Origin: Amorphochlora amoebiformis
Lineage: Eukaryota > Cercozoa > Chlorarachniophyceae
NCBI GenBank assembly: GCA_054601695.1
Contig: BAAHQB010000206.1
Location: 288,189-352,188, forward strand
Direction of reading: 5' to 3'
Length of the DNA stretch: 64,000 nt
Below the pieces are notes generated by a model, which was not told where the DNA came from, made no database searches, and saw nothing but the letters and a program-made list of their open reading frames with translations. The position numbers were made by a program, and so were the translations under genes. Position 1 is the first letter of the stretch, and the number at the start of each line of letters is the position of its first letter. Shown one piece after another: positions 35,057 to 55,351 of this stretch.

Positions 35057-35338
35057 GCATGTATGTTATATGCATGTTAATAGATTCTACAAAATGTACA
35101 TGGATATAAATAAATTACAAATATATATATATGTTACATTTATATAATGTATGTATGTACATTTGTAGATATATGTATATATATATATATAATATATATA
35201 TATATAGCTAAATATATGCAAAAAAAATACTTGTATATATGTATAAAATATATGTATTGCATGTACAATACATAACATACACCTACAAAATACATTTCTC
35301 GAGACTCCCCAAGGAAAGAGATATATTCCTTATATATT

Positions 35339-35384
<46 letters not shown>

Positions 35385-35827
35385 AACCACCTGATGTAAG
35401 CGACTTTCTAATGCTTTGATATCCTCCTCTGACGGCCTTCCTTTGGCTTGTGTAGGAGTACTCAACCCGCTGGTTATTAGATATATGTACATTATATGCA
35501 TATATATACACATGTATACATGTATATAATGTAAATATGTATGTATACATGTACACAAAAATAGGTGTATATGTGTACATATACATATGTATACATGTAT
35601 ATACATTTGTACACATACATAGGTGTATATGTATATATTCATAGGTACACAATATTTATATATATATATATATATATATATAGATACATGTACCTATGTA
35701 AACGTTAATTTATATAGCAACTATATGTATGTATATTATGTTTATATGTATGTATATATATATATATGTAACATAAAATAGATTTTGTATATATCATACA
35801 TACATATATGTGTATATATATATTATA

Positions 35828-35858
<31 letters not shown>

Positions 35859-35895
35859 ATATGTATGTATACATATATATTTATGTTATATGTAC

Positions 35896-35946
<51 letters not shown>

Positions 35947-36456
35947 GTACATATGCGGTATATATACAATATACATACATATACACATATATACATATGT
36001 ATTGTCAATATATATATATATATATATATATATACATGTCTATGTTAAATATCCAATACCTCTCAGTAGTAGCTACGTTGGCCTCCGCTTTCTCGTCCAC
36101 TAGTTGGCTTGGGTTAGCAACCCCTCCCGCCTTTTTGTCAAAAAACATCTCCATTTCGAAGTCTTTCGAGAATCTGAAAAAAAAGGAAATCTTCAGTAAC
36201 ATTTCGGGAATAACTTTTCGGGCATCTGAAGAATGATGAAGACATACACGTGCAAAAAACGCGCATAAATTCGAAACACAAACCAAAAATAAAACCACTT
36301 ACATAGCCTACCTGCCTATTTAAATATATACATATCTATATATTATATATATATAATATATATATATATATAATATATATATATATATATGTATATATTA
36401 TCCACCTACTAATATATATGTAAATCAAATACATGCAATTATATGCACATCATTCC

Positions 36457-36492
<36 letters not shown>

Positions 36493-36963
36493 CCTAACCC
36501 ACCCACCTATCGCTCTTGTGTGCAACATCCATTTCCGCCTTCCGCACGACAACACTAAACGGGATTTTACAAGCCCCAGGCTTCTCCCCCCCCCCCCCTT
36601 TTTTTCATCCCTCCCCCCCTTCCCCAGAAGAAACACAGTATGAAAGCTATATCGAAGCATCGTCAGCCGCTTTTTTAAAGATTTAAAATGACGGAGTCGC
36701 ACAACGACGTCGCCCTGGACAGACTGGTTGATCACGAAGTCCATCGAAGGGCTCTTGCTGTCATATGCCGTGATGTCACGGGCTGTCACGTCGGTTGAAC
36801 GCTGGGATTTGTTGGGGTTTGAGTGGGTTAGGGATGGGATTCGGTGTTTTGGTGGGATTGTACTGGGTTTTGTGTTTGGGTGTGTGTTTTTGTGCGTGTA
36901 ATTTTGAATACATCTAATGTTTGTTTTCATATTCGTATGTGATATGACATATATATATATATA

Positions 36964-37010
<47 letters not shown>

Positions 37011-37248
37011 ACATTTATATATTGGTGGATTCATACACACATGTATACAAATGTATGTAATATATAATTATTACATACCTGAGCACACGCAAATATACTG
37101 TCTAATAAGTATTCCTTTGTACATATGTATATACATACACATATATATTATATTTATTTATATATGTCTATACATATATATTGTTTGCATGTATCGTACA
37201 CACATACGTACACACAACACACAGGCACACACACACACACACACAGAC

Positions 37249-37296
<48 letters not shown>

Positions 37297-37426
37297 AATA
37301 TTTATATATATGTTATATATATAAATATATATACATATACACATATAATATGTATTTATTATGTATAAATATATATGTGTTTATAATATATAGATTATAA
37401 CAATATATTCATGTATATATATATAT

Positions 37427-37457
<31 letters not shown>

Positions 37458-37556
37458 AATATTATATATACACATATATGCACATATACATCCATATATA
37501 TATGTATATGTAAATATTATGTGCATATGTATATATCTGTATATATTTGTATATTA

Positions 37557-37608
<52 letters not shown>

Positions 37609-37642
37609 GTACGTGAACATAATTATATACACATATATATAT

Positions 37643-37682
<40 letters not shown>

Positions 37683-37688
37683 CATATA

Positions 37689-37784
<96 letters not shown>

Positions 37785-39363
37785 GCATATATACATACAT
37801 ACAGAAATATATATATACATACACATACAAGCAATGCAATAAAAAATGAAAAAAACACCTTGCTCTCTCCGCTATCCGTTTCACCAGTTGAGGTGAACAC
37901 CAGCTTACCTCCGGAAAACAACTGAAAAAGTGCACGAGATTGCGGCAGTGATATGAGAGAGAGAGAGGGATACTTAGAGGGGAGAAGAGAGAGAGTACAA
38001 CGAGGGCAAGAGAGAGAGCGAGCAGAGAGAGCGGAGAGAGAGAGCGGGGGGAGAGAGAGGGAAGGCAGATACAGAACGAGCAGGAGAGAAAAAGGGAAAG
38101 AGGGAAGAGAGGGAAGAGGGTGACCAAGGGAGGAGATTTAGAAGGGAAAGAAGAGAGATAGTGGAACAAGAAGGGGAGAGATACGGGAGAGAGAGGGGAA
38201 ACTTCCGGGATGTGAGTGAGGGAGGTGAGAGGGAGGGGAAAGGATGAGAGGTAGGTAGATGAGAGAGAGAGGGAGGTGAGAGAGAGAGAGAGAGAGTCTC
38301 ACAGACTGGCTTATAGCATCGCACCTGAATATACGGCCGACAGGAGTTGGGATCCGCCAGTGCCGCATACCGTGGCGTGCCACCTCGGCAAACGATTTTC
38401 GTGAGCTGATATCTCGGCGCCTCCTCGGGAAGGCCATGCTTAAGATATGCTTCAAAATAGTCGAGATAGCGGTGCTGACAAGAGTTCGGAGAGTATTACG
38501 AAACATATAGAGCGAGGAAGGAAAGAAGAAAAAAGGGGCGCGTGATAAAGACTATGGGGGAATCAACCTGTGAGGGGACGAGGAGAGAGGTAGCAGAGGG
38601 GCAGTCCTTTCCTGTGAGGGCCTCCAGAGCCGCGGAGAAGGTCTCGTACTTCCCCGAAAACACCAAGTAAGCTGCGACCGTCATGAATGTACGCCCACGG
38701 CCAGATTGGCAGTGAACGAGGGCGGCGTTGTCCGGCTGGTTGCGTATGGTGATCATGTTTGTCAGCTTTCGGAAAATTGTGGGGAGGAGCTTCTCACCTC
38801 GGCTGCGAGCCAGGATTGAAGGGACTTGCACATCTGGTGGAGGTTTTCGAGCGTCGGGGTCGGGAGACCGGAGAAGCAAAACTGAATCACCTGATCCTTG
38901 AACGGCGTTGTGTCGTAGCTCAGGTCACTGAGATTCCACACCTGATTCGTATAGAGCGTAGATGAGCCTATAAGCTAGCAAAGTAGTCAGGTAGCTATCA
39001 TAATCAATCCTGTACCATGCAACGGCCACCATGCTGCCCGCGCAGAACACCGGCCACCTCCGTCATGTAGCGCGAAAGATAACTTGGCTTATCAAATTTA
39101 ACAGCGACGGGGAATAATATCGAGGCGGAAACGGTGGAGCGCTTGGGGAGGCCTTTGGAGAGAACCAGAATGCGAGGAGTCACATATCTGATCGACAGCT
39201 TTCTTAGTCGGGCTTGAACATCCCCGGATTGGGCATTTACTCGGTTTCGAATTCCGGAAAAAAAGGACGAGACTGTAGTCCCAACTGTAGCTATATCGGA
39301 TATGGCCTTATTTATCCCTGTAGTAGGTTTGGACGTTTGTGAGGGGGCATGAGAGCTGGCCAT
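34605..39363 (-). CDS. PTEN-like phosphatase with tensin-type C2 domain
   Basis: Exons: 39016-39363, 38798-38941, 38568-38735, 38325-38474, 37859-37921, 36637-36801, 36507-36580, 36060-36173, 35391-35469, 34848-34912 and 34605-34683 (TAG). All phases agree; about 482 residues. Residues 1-60 are low complexity. The phosphatase domain (about 60-270) has [22 protein letters not shown], the signature HCQSGRGRT (Cys and Arg of CX5R present) and [11 protein letters not shown]. The C2 domain (about 270-400) has [40 protein letters not shown] and FEMEMFF, all tensin/auxilin/PTEN hallmarks. The tail is acidic ([20 protein letters not shown]). There is no J domain, SH2 or kinase. The loop that carries the general-acid Asp in PTEN reads [11 protein letters not shown] and lacks it. 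Likely role: phosphoinositide phosphatase or membrane-binding pseudophosphatase. Confidence 0.88.
37950..38310. repeat. GA-rich tract in the phosphatase gene
   Basis: Purine-rich GAGAGAGG/GGGAGAGA sequence within the intron 37922-38324. Ser/Leu/Pro frames on the minus strand are repeat translations. Confidence 0.8.
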
Positions 39364-39598
39364 CTCACGTCCACCACGTCACCATGTAAGCCGAAATATT
39401 AGGGTGGTTTTTGTGAATGGAAATCGTCTGAAACCCACCACTTAAACTGGTCCGCCACAAGACAACTTGGGCGCCTTTGCGGCAGGGGGCGACTTTCACG
39501 GAGCCTGCCCCTCGAGATTGGGAGCCAGGTAACTTCTCTTACCAAAAAAAAACTGAACGGATTCTCATTGGTTGTATTGTTTCAGCGAGCTGAAAATC
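39364..39598. promoter_or_regulatory. Compact divergent promoter region
   Basis: 235 bp between the phosphatase ATG (minus) and the chromatin-reader ATG (plus), GC-richer than the surrounding introns. It holds an ATTGG (inverted CCAAT) at 39567 for the plus gene. TTGTTTCAG at about 39577-39585 lies only some 14 bases before the plus ATG and looks like a 3' splice site, so a 5' UTR intron or trans-splice acceptor is possible. Confidence 0.5.
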
Positions 39599-45760
<6,162 letters not shown>

Positions 45761-47514
45761 TGTATATTATTCGACGAGATTCAACAAGTAGTAGCAGAGA
45801 GCAATTGGCAGGGCGTGCGCGAGCGGGGGCCTCGGCTTAAGTTGTTGTTAGTTATTACATCGAGGAAATCGTTCCCATATTACCTAGATTACTAGTACTA
45901 TGAAAAAGATTCTGACTACGCCGGAACAGCGTGCACAAATGGAATTTTAAATGGGGTCACGCAACTTTCATCATGATACTATATGTTGTTAAATCGCACA
46001 CATATATATATATATATATCAACTAGATCAAGCTACAATCAGTCATGCATGCAACATCATGTACTGAGAGTCTAGGTAGAAGGTAGGTACTGATTACCGA
46101 TCATGCTGCAACGGTATATCGAACTTAGGCTGTATACAAACACATGCACGTACACATCAACCATACATACGCATCAACCGCAGACAAGACACACTCACAA
46201 AAAAGAAGGCCCTGACCAACTTGCACGTACGTACACGCTAGACACATACATATACACATACCATACATACACATCAACATAACACGCTCGACACGTATGT
46301 ACACACACACTCACATCAACCACACTGTGTGTATTACCTGGACATCTGAACAATGACATACTTAACTACTGTTTACATTTGCATGAATACGCATCGGATC
46401 GATATGATACTTGGTACGGCGTTTAATTTGTATCATACGCATGCGTAGTGCGTACGTACGTATACGTAAACGCACACAATCATTCAATCATATATGCATA
46501 TGTATGTAGTAACTCATACGCATGTACGTAACTTCGATCTTAAGTGTAACGTTAACGTATCTAGCGTACGTCCGAGTCCGATACATGAGTGCGTACACGG
46601 ATCTGAAATGAGGCTTTACATTAGCCATGGAATTATACGACCACGAATGATAGGTCGCATAATCACAAATGATACGTCGCGGAGATAGAAAGAACTAACT
46701 TCATTGATACTAAATTACTAATCAGGCTACTATGTACATGTACATATTCTTGTTTGCATAACATTGTTTGGTTGAATGTCACTTATGAAGTAAAGTTTTT
46801 ACACCACGTGCGTGTTTCCAAGCCGCTAGCTACGACCCTGACAGACAGGTTTGAATTCTTGTCGATTTGTCGACCAAAAAAGTGCTGCTGTACACAGCAC
46901 CCATGAATGGCCCACAACTAACTCGAAAAAACGAACCTGCACGCATGTGCATTCAACAATACCATAGCAATCCACGATTTTCTCTTTTTTTTTCATATTT
47001 GAAGTATATCAAGTGTAAGCCGGGGGGGGGGGGGGGGGGCGTGGGAAGAAATTTAGGTAAAACCTTCAATCGATAATACTTAGTATTGCAGTATATAATC
47101 AGATATACTAGGGGTTAGTTCGTTAGGGCTTGGGGTTAACGTCGTAAATTACAACGCTGACCTTACTGGCGCTAATATTTTTTTAAGGGATTCAAGGAGT
47201 CCAAACATAGGGGGATTCAAGGAGTCCAAACATAGGAGGGGGGGGTGGATTCTTTCTATTGATTCTACATATAATATATATATATATATGTAAATATATG
47301 TATATATATATATATATATATGTATATATTTATACATTTTATAATGGAATTCGCTAGCCATTTCTAAGATTTGGCTATACACGTGTATCTTTGTTTGTTC
47401 TCCATATTTTGGTTTTGAGGTCCTTTTTTTTTTCTCATGTATATATATTATATATATATATATATGTATGTATATGTATATATTATACATATAGACATAT
47501 ATAGACATATATAC

Positions 47515-47582
<68 letters not shown>

Positions 47583-47704
47583 ATGCGTACATACATACAC
47601 ATATGTATTTATAATCGCATACAGAATATGTACAAAACAGGAGAAAGCAGATCTCAGGTCCCCATTAGCCATCAACGAGGGCGAAAAAAAAAAAAAAAAA
47701 GCGG
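45761..47704. other. Palindrome-rich island between two convergent genes
   Basis: 1.9 kb between facing stop codons. The part 45761-46900 has almost no TA microsatellite but many GTAC/ACGT/CTAG motifs (GCGTACGTACGTATACGTAA near 46450). It is followed by a G18 run (about 47022-47039), a direct duplication of GGGATTCAAGGAGTCCAAAC (47189, 47213) and TA repeats up to the next gene. No coding frame was accepted. Confidence 0.6.
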
Positions 47705-47843
47705 TTACCACGAAAAAACGGTTGCTAGAAACCCTATTGTTCCCAGCCCTACCCCAAATGTCGCTATGGAAAATCCACCTAATCTGTGTCCGTTCCACCT
47801 ACAAATATGAACATATATATATATGTATATATATATATATATG

Positions 47844-47891
<48 letters not shown>

Positions 47892-48004
47892 GTTATCATT
47901 TATCACAACTACTAATATTGATATGTGGTATACATATATACATATATATACGTACATAGCTATGTACATATGTGTATGTATATAAATATAATATATATGC
48001 ATAT

Positions 48005-48041
<37 letters not shown>

Positions 48042-48514
48042 TACAAATGTATATATACATATGTACATATCTAAATATATATCTATATATCTATATATAT
48101 ATATTTAACATTACCGTTTATCATGGTCTTTGATATCTAAATAGGGCGTGCTGTAGATAGCTGCATACACTAACCCCGGCAGCACTAATGATAGCAATAC
48201 TCCTGATGAAGAACCCTAACATAATATATATATATATAGTTTAATATCTATATATATATATATATTTAGATATATATATATATATGTATATATATGTTAT
48301 ACACACACATATATGATACCAAGAACCCTAATATATATATATATATATAGTTTAATATATATATATATATATATATATATTTAGATACATATACATATAT
48401 ATATATATATATTATACACACACATATTTGATAGCAATACTCCTGATGAAGAACCCTAATATATATGTATATATATATATATATATATAGTTTAATATCT
48501 ACATATATATATTT

Positions 48515-48549
<35 letters not shown>

Positions 48550-48649
48550 ATACACACACATATATGATACCAAGAACCCTAATGTATATATATATATATA
48601 GTTTAATATCTATATATACATATATATATATATATACATATTTAGATGC

Positions 48650-48690
<41 letters not shown>

Positions 48691-48854
48691 ACATCCACAC
48701 ATATGATAGCAATACTCCTGATGAAGAACCCTAATGTATATATACTATATATATATATATATAGTTTAATATCTATATATATATATTTAGATATATATAT
48801 ATATATATATTATACACACAAATATGATAGCATTACTCCTGATGAAGAACCCTA

Positions 48855-48886
<32 letters not shown>

Positions 48887-48919
48887 TTTAGTATATATAT
48901 ATATTATACACACACGCAC

Positions 48920-48950
<31 letters not shown>

Positions 48951-49155
48951 TATATGTATATACTACTCATGATGAAGATGCCAAACATATATATATATAT
49001 ATATATATTATATCACATGTATATATATATACATATGTATATATTATATATATATATATATATGTGTGTGTAAATATGTATAATGTATATTATATGTAAT
49101 GTAGATTTGTTATACATTATGATATGTTATAGAGATATATGTACGTGTATACATG

Positions 49156-49194
<39 letters not shown>

Positions 49195-49877
49195 GTGTGT
49201 GTAAAATAATATATATATATTATACAAGCCATAAAGAAAAAAGAAATAAGAATGAGAGAAAATTTTCTAATTTCCACCAAGAGCTCGAAAAAGAGAGCAT
49301 AAGATACATATTTTCCCTAATCCTCACCGAAACAGAACAAAGAAGAAAAGTCCAGACGGAATTTCTCCTTCTCACCAGGAAGAAAAGAGAGCGAGAGAGG
49401 GAAAAAAGACATTTGAGAGAATGTTAGGGAATTTTATCAAGAGCTTTGGGAGAATTTTAGGGAATTTTACCAGGAGAAAGGAAAAAGATGATAGGTGAGA
49501 TTTTGGGAATTTTACCAGGAGATCTGTGATCTTGGCTAGGTCGCGTATGGTGAGCGCGATTATGGTCGCCGAGGCGAGTAGCATTGGAGATGCTATCACC
49601 TCCAATATCTATTCATATACGTATATGTATAAATGTATAAATTTATTATGTAGATAAATGTATGTAACACATATGTATATACATATATACATATATATAT
49701 ATATATACATATATATACATATATACATACATGTACACATAATATATGTGTAATAATGTGTGTAAACGTTTATTTGGATGTGTAGGAATCTATATATATA
49801 TATATATATGTATATAAATTATGTATTTAAATATAAACACAATATATACATACATATTTATTTATGTACATATATAA

Positions 49878-49911
<34 letters not shown>

Positions 49912-49954
49912 GTTTCGAGAATAGTTTCAACATTTTTAGACACACACATATATT

Positions 49955-49996
<42 letters not shown>

Positions 49997-50006
49997 CATA
50001 TCTTTG

Positions 50007-50046
<40 letters not shown>

Positions 50047-50068
50047 TATATACTTGTATGTGAGCACG

Positions 50069-50112
<44 letters not shown>

Positions 50113-50175
50113 GTAGACAATAAGATACAATGTGTATGTACCTCTGTAGTATCCAGAATGGATTCTATATCCATC

Positions 50176-50207
<32 letters not shown>

Positions 50208-50241
50208 TATATACTTGTATGTGAGCACGTAATATATATAC

Positions 50242-50272
<31 letters not shown>

Positions 50273-50801
50273 CGTATATTTATATATATATATATTATAT
50301 TTATGTACATGTAGATAATAAGATACAATATGTACACACCTCTGTAGTATCCAGAATAGATTCTATATCCATCACACACACACATATATATATATATATA
50401 CTTGTATGTGAGCACGTAATTTATATTATATATATATATATTATATTTATGTATATGTAGATAATAAGATACAATATATGTATAACCTCTGTAGTATCCA
50501 TAATGGATTCTATATCCATCACTTATATATATATATATATATATACTTGTATGTGAGCACGTAATATATATATATATATATATTATATTTATGTATATGT
50601 AGATAATAAGATACAATGTATGTATATACCTCTGTAGTATCCATAATGGATTCTATATCCATCACTTATATATATATATATATATACTTGTATGTGAGCA
50701 CGTAATATATATATATATATATATATTATATTTATGTATATGTAGATAATAAGATACAATATATGTATATACCTCTGTAGTATCCATAATGGATTCTATA
50801 T

Positions 50802-50838
<37 letters not shown>

Positions 50839-51105
50839 TTGTATGTGAGCACGTAATATATATATATATATATATATTATATTTATGTATATGTAGATAA
50901 TAAGATACAATATATGTATATACCTCTGTAGTATCCATAATGGATTCTATATCCATCACTTATATATATATATATATATATATATATTCTTGTATGTGAG
51001 CACGTAATATATATATATATATATTATATTTATGTATATGTAGATAATAAGATACAATATATGTATATACCTCTGTAGTATCCATAATGGATTCTATATC
51101 CATCA

Positions 51106-51142
<37 letters not shown>

Positions 51143-51297
51143 TTGTATGTGAGCACGTAATATATATATATATATATATTATATTTATGTATATGTAGAT
51201 AATAAGATACAATATATGTATATACCTCTGTAGTATCCATAATGGATTCTATATCCATCACTTCCATTGCTATTCTGCCAACCAGTGATCGGAGAGA

Positions 51298-51349
<52 letters not shown>

Positions 51350-51386
51350 AGATAGAAGTATACACTTATGCATACTAGGCTTCTAA

Positions 51387-51430
<44 letters not shown>

Positions 51431-51491
51431 TATACACTTATGCATACTAGGCTTGTAAATACATATAATATATATATATATAATATAAATA

Positions 51492-51531
<40 letters not shown>

Positions 51532-51644
51532 TATACACTTATGCATACTAGGCTTGTAAATTTGTAATTTCCTTTGCAAGTCTGGGAGACTGCATATATA
51601 TATATATATATATATATTACCTTTACTGTTTCAGGAATTCGTTT

Positions 51645-51711
<67 letters not shown>

Positions 51712-51966
51712 TATTACACCTTATTGTTCCAAGAATTTTCCAGAGAGCAACAACGATATATATATATATATATATGTACATATATATGTATATAATATAT
51801 ATATATATATATAACATACATAAACACATAACTATATATGTATATACATACATAAATACATACATATATATATATATATATATAATATATAAATAAATAT
51901 ATATATATATATATATATATAAATGCATACACGTATATAAATTCATGCATATCCATATATATATAT

Positions 51967-52006
<40 letters not shown>

Positions 52007-52071
52007 CATATGCAGACATATTTATATGTATACATATACATTTATATACATATATTTACTACATATATACA

Positions 52072-52135
<64 letters not shown>

Positions 52136-52187
52136 TATTACCCTTATCGTTTCAGGAATCTTGCCGAGCGCCACAACGGCGAATATT

Positions 52188-52227
<40 letters not shown>

Positions 52228-52287
52228 CGAATATCAACAATCCGATTCTCTCGCTACATAATATATATATATATATATATATATATG

Positions 52288-52334
<47 letters not shown>

Positions 52335-52364
52335 CGAATATCAACAATCCGATTCTCTCGCTAC

Positions 52365-52451
<87 letters not shown>

Positions 52452-52499
52452 GAATATCAACAATCCGATTCTCTCGCTGGATATATATATGTTGTTATG

Positions 52500-52569
<70 letters not shown>

Positions 52570-52771
52570 TATATATATATATATTATACATGGCGAATAT
52601 CAACAATCCGATTCTCTCGCTGGATATGTATGTGTGTGTATATGTGTATATATGTGTATATATATGTAAATATATATATATATATATACATATATATATG
52701 CATATGGTGAATATCAACAATTCAATTCTCGCTGGATATATATATATATATATATTATATGTAATATATAT

Positions 52772-52805
<34 letters not shown>

Positions 52806-52830
52806 GTGAATATCAACAATTGAATTCTCG

Positions 52831-52867
<37 letters not shown>

Positions 52868-53208
52868 CCCTCCCTCTATCTTCCCTTTTTCCTTCAATTC
52901 TGTTTGCTCTCGCTCCCTTCATCAGGTTATCCTCCCTCCTCCCTTACCACCTTTCTCTACAATTCTCTCTATCTCTCCCTCTTTCTCTCTCTCTCTCTCC
53001 TCTCTCTCTATCTCTCTCCTCTCTCTCTCTCTTCTCTTTCTCTCTCTCCTCTCTTTCTCTCTCCCTCCTCTCTCTCTCCTCTCTCTCTATCTCTCTCCTC
53101 TCTCTATCTCTCTCCTCTCTCTCTCTCCTCTCTTTCTCTCTCCCTCCTCTCTCTCTCCTCTCTCTATCTCTCTCCTCTCTCTCACCCTCCTCTCTTTCTC
53201 TCTCTCTC

Positions 53209-53239
<31 letters not shown>

Positions 53240-53315
53240 CTCTTTCTCTCTCTCCTCTTTCTCTCTCTCCTCTTTCTCTCTCTCCTCTTCAATCTCTCTG
53301 TCTCCCTTCTCTTGA

Positions 53316-53353
<38 letters not shown>

Positions 53354-53670
53354 GTGTCTGTCTGTCTCTCAATCTCTCTCCCTTCTCTTATTTCCTTTCT
53401 CTCTGGCTCGCTCTCTCTGGCTCGCTCTCTCTGCCTCGCTCTCTCTGGCTCGCTCTCTCTGGCTCGCTCTCTCTGGCTCGCTCTCTCTGGCTCGCTCTCT
53501 CTGGCTCGCTCTTTCTCTCGTTCGCTCTCTCTCTCTCTCTCATTATTGAGATATCGTCTTTTTTCAAAATATGATGTATTTCGTTTAAATTACCTATTGG
53601 AGATGATATTCAGACCAACAAACGCATTCCCTATATATACATATATAATATTTAATTATATTCTTATATA

Positions 53671-53706
<36 letters not shown>

Positions 53707-53747
53707 TTACATGGTGTGTATGTAAACATGTGTTATGTCTATGCGTA

Positions 53748-53844
<97 letters not shown>

Positions 53845-53922
53845 TTATATTGACGTATATATATATATATATTATATTCACGTATATATATATATACGTA
53901 TATATATATATATATATTATAT

Positions 53923-53958
<36 letters not shown>

Positions 53959-54023
53959 ATATTATATGTGAGAAAGTAATATCAAGATGAGAGAAGGAGA
54001 AAGACTAGAACACAGAGAGAAAT

Positions 54024-54063
<40 letters not shown>

Positions 54064-54125
54064 CAAGATTGATATATTGGCTTATTTACGGTGGCAGTTG
54101 GGAAAGGCACACATTATATATATAG

Positions 54126-54192
<67 letters not shown>

Positions 54193-54488
54193 ACACACAC
54201 ACATATATATATATATACATATATTTATATATGTAAATATATATATATATATTATATACATATATATATATATATATATATCTATACATGTAGAGTCATT
54301 CACCAGTGACATCTTGCGGTGCGATGTGATGTGTACGTGCATAACCGAATACATATATATAATAATATAATATATATATATATATATATTTATATATGTA
54401 AATATATATATCTATACATGTAGAGTCATTCACCAGTGACATCTTGCGGTGCGATGTGATGCGTACGTGCATAACCGAATACATATAT

Positions 54489-54531
<43 letters not shown>

Positions 54532-54671
54532 GTAAATATATATATCTATACATGTAGAGTCATTCACCAGTGACATCTTGCGGTGCGATGTGATGCGTAC
54601 GTGCATAACCGAATACAATCGATACAACAGCAGCCAGACCCATAGCCTTTATATATATATATACATGTATA

Positions 54672-54729
<58 letters not shown>

Positions 54730-55113
54730 CGACTATATTCGACGTATATATAAATATATATATTTTTATTTGTATAATATATATATATATATTATATATT
54801 ATGTATATTTATTTATATGTGTACGTATATATATATATATATATATGTATTGATTTACACATATACATATGATGTATTATGTGTATATCTTATATATATG
54901 TACAATATGTACATAAAAATATATACATGTAAATGTATTAATACATAGGTACATACATATGTATATATATATATACATGTGTGCGTAATATACACGTAAA
55001 CACACATACCTCCTTGAATATATTATATATACACACATATATATATATATATACATATATACGAATAAATATATATATATATATATATACATATATACGA
55101 ATATATACGAATA

Positions 55114-55165
<52 letters not shown>

Positions 55166-55312
55166 CCAGATTAATTAAGCATGGAAGGCTCATTGTGTGG
55201 TTTTGGCACTTTTCGGTATAAAAACATATATATATATATGTATATATACATATTGTCATATATATATATATATATGTATATATAAAATAATATATAATAA
55301 TATGTAATAATA

Positions 55313-55351
<39 letters not shown>

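Noticed and set aside
35300-35330. Small extra exon (SREMYFV) in the phosphatase gene
   Set aside because: Phase is correct without it: exon 35391-35469 joins 34848-34912 directly in phase 0.
46125-47076. Small frames in the convergent gap, such as 46867-47076
   Set aside because: No splice partners, no recognisable protein features, and the frame ends in a poly-G run.
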